Shown piece by piece: positions 22,505 through 32,557 of a stretch of 64,000 nt of DNA (position 1 is its first letter; every line of letters starts with the position of its first letter). Origin of the DNA: Sycobia sp. Sy_11 (lineage: Eukaryota > Arthropoda > Insecta > Hymenoptera > Epichrysomallidae). The notes under the pieces were generated by a model. The model ran no database searches, was not told the origin of the DNA, and saw nothing but the letters and a program-made list of their open reading frames with translations. The stretch covers positions 620,001 through 684,000 of the forward strand of contig JACCIC010000215.1 of assembly GCA_018907035.1 (NCBI GenBank). Direction: 5' to 3'. The translations under genes and the position numbers were made by a program.

Positions 22505-23215
22505 AACTTTTGTACAGGTGTCTTACCCAGATAAGAGCTGATCTGCTGAATATTCCTGGGATTATTTTAAAGATATCCGCGTCTAGTATGTCTCAGCTGC
22601 TCATAGTATCTTCCAGCCTCTCGATAAACTCTTGCACAATTTCGCGTTGTGCTCACGTATATTATAACTTCGACTGCGTTAATAGCTATCCGGTGCGTGT
22701 TTTCTTTAAATATGTGGTTTCGAGAAAGGTAGTCGTGATTCTATTGGGACTATCTCTGTCTCTGATACTGATACCGACATCTCCGGATATGTTGTCAGGT
22801 AATGCTGTATCATGTACGGGTGTGACACGGCCACAGACTAGGTGGATATGGCCCTATGTGCCAGAGGCAACATCCATTATCCAAAAGAATATCCCGGATA
22901 ATTAGCTGCGGTCGGGATAGCCAACCGTGTTGGTATTGTTAGTGCAGTACAGGGCTGCCTCGTCTGGCTCGTTTTCCGTCCCGTGTGCTTGGTTGTGTCG
23001 AACTTGCAGTAGAGGACTGCCTAGATCTAGACCGTGTTCTCCGCCGTTGTATATGGCTGTATCGGATATGCAGTGGATGTAAATCTGGTTGGCAGTGGTC
23101 GAAAGCTGTGGGGCTGAGCACCTCTGAGATTTTGGTTATTTCTCTCATCCTCCCGTCCTTTCGGTATGGCGCCATCTGTTTGATGGTGCATCATGCTGTA
23201 CGTCTATCTTGGTGA
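22505..23215 (-). pseudogene. Gypsy gag fragment
   Basis: The minus strand contains VQEFIERLEDTM (about 22615-22650), matching KEFIDRLEETI in gypsy-1 gag, followed by FKIIPGIF and LIWVRHLYK near 22510-22570. Upstream (23175-22939) is an Arg/Ser/Pro-rich open stretch like the hydrophilic N-terminus of gag. No pol sequence follows, so it is an isolated fragment of a gypsy-1-like family. Confidence 0.6.
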
Positions 23216-23699
23216 TCCGCTGATATAAATGGCCAAATGCCAGAAACAAGATATGTATAAATCTCTTATTGACAAAAGTCAATAGTGATCCCCGTTTCAT
23301 TCTTTTATTTACACGAGCTGATTCCGCACGGTGGTATTGTAGCCTATCGAGTCATTCCACTTCATTTCTACATGACGTGTAGCGGAAAACTCCTTCATCT
23401 TGTTATATTTATATTTTTCTTCTTTTGAATAATTAGATAATAATAAATATTTCTTTTGTCATCACTAAATATCTTTGGTTCCTCGTTTAGTTTTATGTTA
23501 AAGCTTGAGGACAGAGTCATTCGGTAGTCTGGGTGCTACTCGAAAATGTTGAGTGATATACGTGCTTTGCTCAGTAGTGCGGGATCACAAACAAATATAT
23601 GCGAAAAATTTATGTTGAGCTAATAGAGAAGTCAGACCGAAATATTAGCCTGATGTTCTCTTTTCTATTTGCTGTTATTTTGCGACGATCAAGCTGTAT
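23216..23699. other. Spacer, no gene seen
   Basis: Ordinary AT-rich sequence without recognisable repeats or coding potential. Confidence 0.5.
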
Positions 23700-25430
23700 T
23701 CTCCATACAGCCTAATACACGCAAAATTTTAATTTCGAATTTAATAAAGTTTCCGAAATTAAAATAATCGGCAATGTTCCCAATTAGCGGTCAAACGCGC
23801 AATAATCAAAACAAGACTATTGCGCGTATCAAATATACCTGCCTCGCGAACGTCGGACAGGAGAGGGCGGAGGGGAACTCACGCGCGTCGCGAGAGAGAG
23901 CCGCAGCCATGCGGCAGACAGCGTCGAAAAAATGTCCTGCGCCCCCGCGCCAGCCGCCCCTACGAACTCGAAAGGCAGTAAATATATTCGTCGCCGCATT
24001 TCTAAATACTTTATTTCAGAAATACATTATGAGAATATGCAATTGAACATATGCGAAGGTCCTAAAGGACCAAAAAATAGAATTAATTATCTGTAAAATA
24101 ATTACAATTACTATTCGCAATTATTTCATTTAATTATTATAAGTTTTGTAATGAAATATTCATAGTCGGCGAGTACTAAATAAATTATTATCTAATAACT
24201 ATCATATTATTTTAATTACTAGGATAATTATTATTATTTTAATTATTATTATTATTATTACTTAATAACAATTATTATTATCGTTAATTAATAGATTCAT
24301 TTGTTAAAATAATATCATCATCAAAGGTATTATAATACCTAGATATTATTATAACACGAGCTATATAAATTAAGAAAACCAGAGCTATAATTATTATATA
24401 TAATCTATATGCAATACGAGCATGACCAAAGATGCAAAATGTCAAGTTTATTATTATTTTAACAATTATTATTATTATTATAATTAGATATAATAATAAT
24501 TATTCTTATTATTATTGGAATAAACAAAACCCGAGAGAACTAAATTACACCGAAAATATTATAACAATACGAGCACTCTCAAGGGCAAAGTCACGAATTA
24601 AATGTATAATTAATATAATCTTAATTAATTATTATTATTCTAATATTGTAAAATTATTATTATTATTTTTCGGTGGCTCAATACGAAATTAGTCGTACGG
24701 TGGCGTAAACACCCGATCGACTAATTTTTCATGTATAAAAGGGCGAGTTTTCCGCCTCAAAAGCAGTTCTCTCGGCGATACGGCCGAAAGAAGCTCCCTA
24801 GAGCTATCCTGCCTCCAGAGCTCTAGTAAATCCTGCCTATCCGAAAATCCTGAACAGTAGAGTCGCGATCCTGGTTGCGCGGCGCTCCATTAAAGACTAG
24901 CGGCCTTACTATCCTTCAAAGAGCCTTGATCCTGGGTGCGCGGCACTCCGTTATAGCTCAGCGGTCTCACTCATACACGAACAAAGCCCTGATCTTGGGT
25001 GTAATAGACCAGCAGGCTACGTTCTTTCCCCAAACTCCCCCCAACCCCAGTAATAGTGTGTATAAATATAGTGTGCGAGATTATTATATGAAGTACATTT
25101 AAAATTAAGATTGTAAATACCGTTTCAAAATAAGCAGCGTGCGACAACTAGTGTAATAAGGTATAGGATAAGGTTTTTAACATAAGATTCTGTCCTGTCT
25201 GTTACAGATCGGAGGGCTCGAAGCCAGTAAAGACTATTAATATCTTTCTTAATTTACTTTTATTCTTTGTATTTTTCTTTTAAAATAATATATATTGTTA
25301 TTATTACCACATTGAACATAATTGAGTAAACGTGATTTTTCCCCATCCTATCTAAATTCCCTTTCCTTTCAAAACGATCCTGGCGTACCGCGTAAGCTAT
25401 CCCGAAGGGAAAAGGGAAACGTTAGAATTT
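23700..25430 (+). repeat. Long LTR, copy 1 (about 1.7 kb)
   Basis: It is homologous, in inverted orientation, to 35870-37520. Shared landmarks in order: acagcctaatac start, attagcggtcaaac, a YRTCCTARAGGAC segment, a TTATTA-rich core, a TATA promoter, tandem GATCCTGG repeats (about 24855-25010), a TGTAAATA region, gttacagatcg, and the end aagctatcccgaagggaaaag. A related, more decayed end is present at about 51.2 kb. Insertions and deletions differ between copies, for example a GC-rich block at 23860-23970 unique to this one. No coding sequence lies next to it, so it is probably a solo LTR. The exact ends are not fixed. Confidence 0.75.
24734..24740 (+). promoter_or_regulatory. TATA box of the long LTR
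   Basis: TATAAAA followed by GGGCGAG, with a candidate initiator (gcagttct) about 30 bp downstream. The element is conserved in the inverted copy at 36636-36642, within a region of very high identity between the two LTRs. Confidence 0.7.
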
Positions 25431-25443
25431 TATTTATTTATTA

Positions 25444-26723
25444 GGAGTGTGAATAAGTCTTTCCCGTTTTTTGTAAGAGATGGCGCCACCAATACTGTGC
25501 GAGTATTCAATGGTTACATATGTCATAATCAAAGCTTATTCATATGTCAACAATTCCATACTAACACATTAGTTAAAATTTTTTCGCATCATAAATTTTT
25601 GATATCGTGAAAATGTCAAAATTTGAGCCGAGTCAACGTCATTTGCGGGAAGTTTCACTTTATTGGTTCAATTTGAAGAAATCTGCTGCCGAGACGCATC
25701 GATTGCTTCAGGAGGCTTATGGAGAAGGTTGTGTCGATGATTCAAGTGTTCGCGGATGGTTTCGACGCTTTAAAAGCGGTGATTTCTACGTGGAAGACAA
25801 GGAGCGTTCCGGGCGGCCGCAAATCTTTGAAGATCGAGAATTGGCGACTTTGCTTGATGTAGATTCTTGTCAAACGCAAGAAGAACTTGCTGAAGCATTG
25901 GGAGTTGACCGAACAACCATTTTCAAGCGTTTGAAAGCCATGGGAATGATCCAAAAGCAAGGAAATTGGGTGCCGTACGAACTGAAGCTGAGAGACGTCG
26001 AACAGCGTTTTTTCACTTGCGAACAGCTGCTTCAGCGACATAAAAGAAAGGGTTTTCTGCATCGTATCGTGACTGGCGATGAAAAGTGGATACGTTACGA
26101 TAATCCGAAGCGAAGAAAATCATGGGGACTACCCGGCCATGCATCATCATCGACGAATAAGCCAAATATTCATGGCGCCAAGCTCATGCTCTGTATATGG
26201 TGGGACCAGCTAGGTGTGGTTTATTATGAGCTTCTGAAACCGAATGAAAGGATCACAGGCGAGGTCTATCGACGACAATTGATGCAGTTGAGCCGCGCAC
26301 TGCGAGAAAAACGGCCACAATACTCCGACAGGCACGACAAAGTTATTTTGCAACATGACAATGCTCGCCCACATGTTGCACCGCCGGTGAAAACATACTT
26401 AGAAACGCTCAAATGGGAAGTCCTACCCCACCCGCCGTATAGTCCAGACGTTGCTCCGTCTGATTACCATCTCTTCAGATCGATGACGCATGGCCTGGCT
26501 GACCAGCACTTCCATTCCTACGAGGAAGCCAAAAAATGGGTGGATGACTGGATAGAGGCCAAACCGGTCGAATTTTTTCGCAACGGGATTCGTATGTTGC
26601 CAGAAAGATGGGAAAAAGTTGTAGCTAGCGATGGCCAATACTTTCAATAATTCATTTGTAACCATTTTTTCACAATAAAGGCTCAAAATTTGAAAAAAAA
26701 CGGGAAAGACTTATTCACATACC
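25444..26723 (+). mobile_element. Full-length mariner transposon
   Basis: Terminal inverted repeats of about 28 bp bound the element: the left end has gtgtgaataagtctttcccg and the right end its complement with gtatgtgaataag. A TA dinucleotide precedes the left end; the right neighbour is TG, one change from TA. The element is 1280 bp, a usual mariner length, and contains one uninterrupted transposase gene. It lies a few bases beyond the end of long LTR copy 1. Confidence 0.93.
25613..26650 (+). CDS. Mariner transposase, intact 345 aa
   Basis: This DD34D cut-and-paste transposase binds the terminal repeats and moves the element to TA sites. The ATG at 25613 is chosen over the in-frame GTG six bases upstream because it gives 345 residues, the length of Mos1. 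The N-terminal paired helix-turn-helix region spans about residues 5-110, with SGRP at 66-69. The linker WVPYEL lies at 119-124 (family WVPHEL). The catalytic Asps are D156 in TGDEKW, D249 in QHDNARPH and D284 in APSDYHLF; 34 residues separate the last two, and all three fall at the Mos1 positions. YSPDVAP (276-282) matches the family YSPDLAP. There are no stops or frameshifts. A TAA stop is followed by an AATAAA signal at about 26674. It is the only clearly intact long gene in the window. Confidence 0.95.
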   Translation: MSKFEPSQRHLREVSLYWFNLKKSAAETHRLLQEAYGEGCVDDSSVRGWFRRFKSGDFYVEDKERSGRPQIFEDRELATLLDVDSCQTQEELAEALGVDRTTIFKRLKAMGMIQKQGNWVPYELKLRDVEQRFFTCEQLLQRHKRKGFLHRIVTGDEKWIRYDNPKRRKSWGLPGHASSSTNKPNIHGAKLMLCIWWDQLGVVYYELLKPNERITGEVYRRQLMQLSRALREKRPQYSDRHDKVILQHDNARPHVAPPVKTYLETLKWEVLPHPPYSPDVAPSDYHLFRSMTHGLADQHFHSYEEAKKWVDDWIEAKPVEFFRNGIRMLPERWEKVVASDGQYFQ

Positions 26724-29239
26724 TGATAATAGGAATCAATTTGCATCAAATGTGTTAATTGAAGATTATTTGTACTAATTATTGCTAAATAAATCATAAA
26801 AAGAAAATTTCTTTTATTATTTCCTTGATTATTATTATTAATATATAATTCCGGTAATTTTACGTTGATTTCAGATAATTTTCTATCATATTCAATATAT
26901 CAGCTGATACTGACAAGTATTACTATTGTTTTTTGTTTTCTTATTGTAACAGTGGCGTGTCCCAGTGAAAACTACTTCATGGCTCCGGCTCAGCACGCCT
27001 CGACCCCTAGTCGCTAGCACGCTACCAGGCTCTTTTGGCCGATACCAGAACACGTTTGTTTTATAATAATAATCGTTACGTAAGCATAAATCCGGCTCAA
27101 CACTCCACCAAGTTCGCTTACGAAATATGAAACTTTTTCCTTAATGTTTAATTTTTTTTATTTCTTTTATTTCTTTTATTTTGTTGCTAGTCGCATCTGT
27201 ATAATGTACTGTAGCTTCGACTCAACACGCCTAGACCCTTAGTCGCTCAATACAGCACGAATTTTGTCCCAGTGTACTTTTTAGGTATTAAATCTATTTC
27301 TCTTTCTACGCGAGAGAGTTGAAATATATATTTTCCCTTTTACATTTCTCTATTCACGCTTTGATAAGGTTGTGTTTTTATTTCAATAACTACTTTTGAT
27401 TTAAATAGAAAAAAATAACTATCACTTATTTAATAAAACTAATATAAAAATATAACAAATAATAACAAAAAAACATAATATAATAATAGTGAAATTTAAA
27501 TATAATCTAATTTTCTACTCTGCCGCCTTATATTTTAGGGTCGACATGTCCATTGTCCATTTCTGTGGATAAAAGAAAAGTAAAATACAAATGTTACTTA
27601 TTTTACTTTTTTTATATTTGATTTATCATTTTCTTATTTATTAATAGCAGACTAAGTTTTATTTAAAATCGCGTCAAAATTTGCCCCGCGCGCCGAGTGT
27701 CCCTGAAAGTCACCTTCGCTGCTTCGCTCGACTTCGCAAATTTCTGCCCGCATCACCCCCCGCACCACCGAAGCGCTCGCTCTCACCGCGGCACTTACTT
27801 TTGTGTGGCTACGTGATTACTATATGCGTCTTATCATAATCCGCATTTGAAATAACAATATAAACCTACTTGACGTGGCCGTCGACCCGCCTCTGATCCA
27901 TCTCTCTCGCTTTCTCTTCGTTGGCGTCGTTCGCCGGAGCTCTCTCTCTCTCTCTCTCCCTCAGTTGGCGTGTTTCGCCGACGCTTGCTCTTTTTCTCAC
28001 TGTTGATACGCTGGCGTTAGGCGTGGTGTCCTTGACGGAACAATCTGGTGAGCCTTCAGCTTGGCAAGCTGGCTGAATCCTCTTTAGTCTCGCAATGTCC
28101 GGGCATGGTTTTGTTTATAGGTTAGGGCTACTGGCTTCGATGATGTCCGAGCGGGTCGGATGTTTGAAGCAAAAGGGAAGGAGCACTCGCAGAGCATGTA
28201 CTCTCGCGGTTGAACGACGATGTTTTCGCGGTCGCGCGCGAATACTCGCGGTTTGTATATTTATACATATATATGTACATATATATGAATCCAAATTTAA
28301 AAAGTGTACTTACGCTTAAAACTTTTTGTCGACTTCAATACAACAACTGCGTGTTTTGCCTGTTTTAACCAGTTCTCTAACTTTATAACAGTCTCCTAAT
28401 AGAGTAAGATCGACTTTGACGTAATAGGTGAATGTATCCGTGGTTTCTTTTTGATAACAAATAATCACTTACCTATGGTATTGCGCTATCCGTATTTGAG
28501 TAGAAGGGTGAAAACTCGAGCGAACAATAAAAATTATAAACTGAAGCCTTTAGACAACCTCTTGCTTACCCAGCACGTACACCTGTTCGCGTAATTTGGC
28601 TAACCTTATCTTTTTTTTCCGCTTTCGCTATCTTAATTTTTTTATCATATACATTTAACCACGTAAATTCCAGGAGAAGGAAATAGACGACGTCGCAGAA
28701 GAGCAATCTTCACCACCATTATTACACCGGTTAGTGGCTATGCGCCGTATAGGAATTAATTGTATGTGAGCGAGGACTGGACAGAGCGAGAGAAGTAGCG
28801 TCGAGATCAAAGCGGATCCGCCAACAAAATTATCGATAGTGGACGCATATCAGATGAGTGGGCAGCTATGCAGAAGGGATAAGAAGTGCATGTGTTATGG
28901 CAGCCGTCACGCGGCAAATACGAGAAAATGATTTCGAGGCGCGCCGCGGAATCAACAATTAAATGTAAAGTAGATTATTATTGAGAAGTGTAAGCTATAG
29001 CTTTCAACTGAAATGGCAATAGGTAAATGTCGAAAATGTGAGATGCGTAACTAGTAATCTATCGTTATAATGCGGCGCGCAGAAATCCTAGCTTTAACTT
29101 TAACTTCGTATTGGATGAACGACTTGTTAGCTATTACTCTAATAATTAATAATTTTACGTTAATGTATGAATGATCTAATCATAAACATGTGATTTATTC
29201 AAGAATAGATTAAAATTAATCAATATATTAGCAATATAT
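26724..29239. other. Spacer with short duplications and a CpG-rich block
   Basis: No gene recognised. Bases 26981-27015 and 27212-27247 are diverged direct copies (ggctccggctcagcacgcc / tagcttcgactcaacacgcc), each near a tgtcccagtg string, suggesting an old tandem duplication or decayed LTR. Bases 27680-28260 are markedly richer in G+C and CpG than their surroundings, with a (CT)n run near 27940 and paired gttggcg...ttcgccg strings. This block could be a promoter or another LTR. No exon was identified. Confidence 0.4.
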
Positions 29240-29389
29240 ATAAAAGCTTTATTTATCTGAGTGCCTGCCCTGGAAGCTCCATGGAGGTATAACGGGGGCA
29301 GGTACAAATTTTCTACGTTACAAATTGAATTTCAATGGATAAACATAAAATTCGATTCTAATAAATTAATATTATTAAATTCTCATTTG

Positions 29390-30060
29390 CCAACAGATTC
29401 CATGAATTTCAAGTTTAAAGCAATAAACATCATGAATTGGTTCCAATAAGATGCATTAATTTCAACTACCAAAATGAACATGTATATACATTCAGCTTAA
29501 TGCAAATGGAATAAATACTTATGTATGAATAGCTGTAATGAATCTGAATTTCAAAGAAATAAATATCACACAGTTGTTTCTAAAAGAAATCTATATATTG
29601 CAATATGAATTTATTTCAACAAAAAATCATGGTTATATAATGAGGTAGATTCGACTTTACTAAATTTTTATGTATCAAAAGCATTAATGAACTTTAATTT
29701 TAAAGTAGCAAATATGATGGAATTAATTGTAATAGAATTAAATGAATTCCAATATAAATTGATTACCTGACAAACATAACCGTGGAACTGCACCAAATTT
29801 TTAGGTGTCAAAAGTTTTAATTAATTTAATTTCTAAAGCAGTTGAATGAAAACGAATTAAATAAATTACAATATGAATTGATGATGATCCACTATGAATG
29901 AAGACTTCATAAAATATTCATGTGTTCACCATGTAAATGCATTTTAATTTAAATGAAATACATATCACGCAGTTGGTTCGAATAGAATTCAATAAAAATC
30001 AAAATAAATTTATTTTCATTAAAAAAATTTATTTAAATTAAAAAATATGTTGATCGATCT
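29390..30060. repeat. Diverged AT-rich satellite, period about 130 bp
   Basis: A block of the type tgaatttcaaatttaaag ... aataaatatcac ... cagttgnttc ... aatagaatt ... caatatgaattnatt recurs at roughly 29400, 29545, 29690, 29815 and 29935. The units share order and spacing but only moderate identity, so this is an old tandem array. It stops just before gypsy-3 gag. Confidence 0.6.
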
Positions 30061-30132
30061 CAAATTCTTTATAATACAATATATTAACTAAACTAATGAC
30101 AGACTTTGTTTATTATTACCCATGAAGAATAT

Positions 30133-31050
30133 AAAATAGAACTTATCTTCAATTCTCTGGCGGTACGGATTCCAGCGCAGAAGAATTTTTATGTCAAGTG
30201 GATGATGCTCGTCGAGGTACAAGTATCACGGACTCAGAGTTGCTGGAAGCAATCTCTGACTTACTAAGCGGCACTGCATTAGGTTGGGCACGGTTAGAGC
30301 GAAATAACCGGATAACATGGACGGATTTTGTAATAAATCTACGAGAACGGTTCGGCGACCCCAACTTTCAAGTCAGAAAGAAAACGGTGGCAATTCTGCA
30401 TAAACAAGGCAAAGGAGAGCCAATAATAGATTTTATTATTAGTTATCGTCATATCCTGAAATATTTATTTCCCCAACCCCCGCTAGACGAACAACTGGCC
30501 ATGACCCTAAATAACTTACATCCGTAGTACAGAAGAAAAATTAACTGGAGAAAGATTAAATCGTTTCGAGACTTAGAAATTCTAGGTAAAGAATTAGAGG
30601 CAGATAAGTTGGCAAGCAAGGAATACCAACCACCTCCGCCCAAAACGCAATCCGTTCTACCGGAATATGCGTTTGACCCACTGAAATATGGGGTCAAAGA
30701 ACGCCAGCAAAGATACGTCCCGTCAGACGTAGCGGGCATGGTGGAGAAGCCAAAATCGGAAAATCCGAAAGGGCAGAAATCTTCTTCAAAGAAAAAGATT
30801 TTAGGTGAAGACCGAAATAAGCCACCGCCCCGGAAAATAGAAAGAATCTCGTGGCGTAAATCGGAAAACGCCCAAGACGAAAATAAAGAGCGGGAAAGGC
30901 TCAGCGAATGTTTCAACTGTCACGGTAGGGGTTACTGGGCCAGGGATTGCCCGTCACCCAAAACCAAGGGGAAAAGGACGAACAAGGAATCTCCAATGAA
31001 AGAAAGAGTCCAGGGAGGCTCCCGTCGAAAAACTAGAACCGCGGGACACT
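30133..31050 (+). pseudogene. gag: Gypsy-3 gag
   Basis: It opens with LQFSGGTDSSAEEFLCQVDD, the start of a retrotransposon gag capsid domain, then LLSGTALGWARLERN, TWTDFVINLRERFGDPNFQ and IDFIISYRHILKYLFPQPP. A TAG at 30525-30527 and a frame change follow. The second part is Lys/Pro/Ser-rich and ends with a knuckle CFNCHGRGYWARDC (about 30908-30949) in which the His ligand is Tyr. Apart from that it is well preserved. Confidence 0.8.
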
Positions 31051-31068
31051 AAGGAGACAAGTCGTCTC

Positions 31069-31906
31069 GTGGAAAAGCCAAAAAAATCTCCAGGTAAAAA
31101 TGATATGAAATCATCAGAAAATGAGATTGTCGTGGAGGAGGAAAGGTCATCGTATACACGGAAGGAGACACCGATAGAAGAGAAACCTCGACCTGACCTC
31201 CGAAGACCCCGAAATGGCAAGAGATTCCACCCCCACTTTAGAAACGATTCAAGGAAAACAGAAAGAGGACAAGAGTAAACTACAAATAGGCGGAATAGCA
31301 GAACTCGGGAGATTCAAGGAAATAGCCGAATTTTGCCACCCATTAGGTCCCGAAAAATTAAAGGACAACCAGTACTTCACCGAAGTGTACGTAGCTGGTG
31401 CCAAGCTTATAGCACTTTTAGATTCAGAAGCGTCCAGGACATACGTAGGATCTAAAGTGATCGAATTCCTCGGGGAGAAAATATTCGATAAGGCAGACGC
31501 TAAGATAATAACCTTAGCGAATGGGTCAGTAGAAAAGATTTCAGGGCAAATGTTACTACACATCGAACTGCATGGAAAACAAGTGGAAGTGAATGTCCGC
31601 CACGTGAAAGCTCTCGCATACGAATGTGTGCTGGGAGTGGATGCTTTGGAAGCATTCGACATAGGAATGTCATTTCAAAAGGGACAACGGCACATGGATG
31701 AAGGATCCCCTATAGATAAATCCCCAGAAAACCATGGCAAATTCGTAGAGGGGAATATAGCAGGAATTTCGGAACTCGCTAGGAGTGAGTCCGAAAAACT
31801 ACGAAGTCTACTGGATGAGAAGATACCCGGCACCCGGAGCAAATTAGGAGTCACGCATCTGACGAGTCACACGGTCGACGTACAGAGAAACAAACCGTTA
31901 AAATAA
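31069..31906 (+). pseudogene. Gypsy-3 aspartic protease and spacer
   Basis: The open frame contains KLIALLDSEASRTYVGS (active site near 31420-31432, D-S-E-A instead of D-S/T-G-A), MLLHIELHGKQVEVNV and CVLGVDALEAFDI (LGxD block). The Gly-to-Glu change matches the kind seen in gypsy-2 protease. The C-terminal part (ARSESEKLRSLLDEKIP) is the conserved lead-in to RT. Confidence 0.8.
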
Positions 31907-32482
31907 CGGTATTATTCGGTGTCACCGAAGGTAAAAGAGTTCATGTACGCCGAGGTAGATAAAATGCTCAGTGAAGGTATCATTGAACCATCATCAAGCG
32001 AATGGTCGATCGTCGAGGTACGAAAAGCCAACGGAACGTATCGTTCCTGTCTAGATTTTCGGAAGCTAAACGAAATCACTAAGAAGGATGCTTATCCTCT
32101 ACCGCGTATGGACGAGATATTGAAACAACTTCGTGCAGCCCGATATATAAGTACCATCGATCTAAGCGAGTCTTATTTTCAAGTTCCATTCGATTTTCAG
32201 TCAAAAGAGTATACAGCCTTCACAGTACCGGGACGTGGAATATTTCAGTTTACGAGGTTGCCATTTGGCTTATCGAATAGCCCAGCCACATTTCAGAGAC
32301 TGATCGACAGGGTGATTACACCGGAAGTGCAACCCTATGCATTCTCTTATTTGGAAGATATCGTGGTCGTCTCTGAAACGTTCGAAGACGTCGAGAGGTG
32401 CTTCCGGTGCAACGAACCCGGGCATAAGGCAGCGATATGCCCGTTGAACGTCCTAACCGGAGCCCAGCAGCGAAATATTTAG
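31907..32482 (+). pseudogene. Gypsy-3 RT truncated and fused to a zinc knuckle
   Basis: RT blocks in order: MLSEGIIEPSSSEWS, GTYRSCLDFRKLNEITKKDA, YISTIDLSESYFQVPFD (catalytic Asp present), TRLPFGLSNSPATFQRLID and FSYLEDIVV (YxDD with the first Asp changed to Glu, 32348-32359). The frame then leaves RT after SETFEDVE and reads directly into CFRCNEPGHKAAIC (32399-32440), a complete CCHC knuckle, before ending at 32482. RNase H and integrase are absent. The join is in frame and has no intervening stop. Confidence 0.8.
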
Positions 32483-32513
32483 GTGCAAACTTTAGCATAT
32501 CATTTTTATGAAG

Positions 32514-32550
<37 letters not shown>
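32514..32550. repeat. (AT)n microsatellite
   Basis: About 37 bp of alternating TA immediately beyond gypsy-3. Confidence 0.9.

Positions 32551-32557
<7 letters not shown>

Noticed and set aside
24940..24985. tRNA-like A box (tatagctcagcggtctcac)
   Set aside because: No B box, acceptor stem or anticodon arm is present. The string is part of the tandem repeats in the long LTR.
25742..26062. Minus-strand frame inside the mariner
   Set aside because: It is antisense to the intact transposase gene.
28095..28319. Plus-strand frame of 74 codons in the CpG-rich block
   Set aside because: It has no motif, no supporting splice or promoter signal and a composition driven by GC content.
29390..30060. 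CRISPR-like array from regularly spaced AT-rich blocks
   Set aside because: Repeats are diverged, long and AT-rich, the spacers are not unique sequences, and the genome is eukaryotic.
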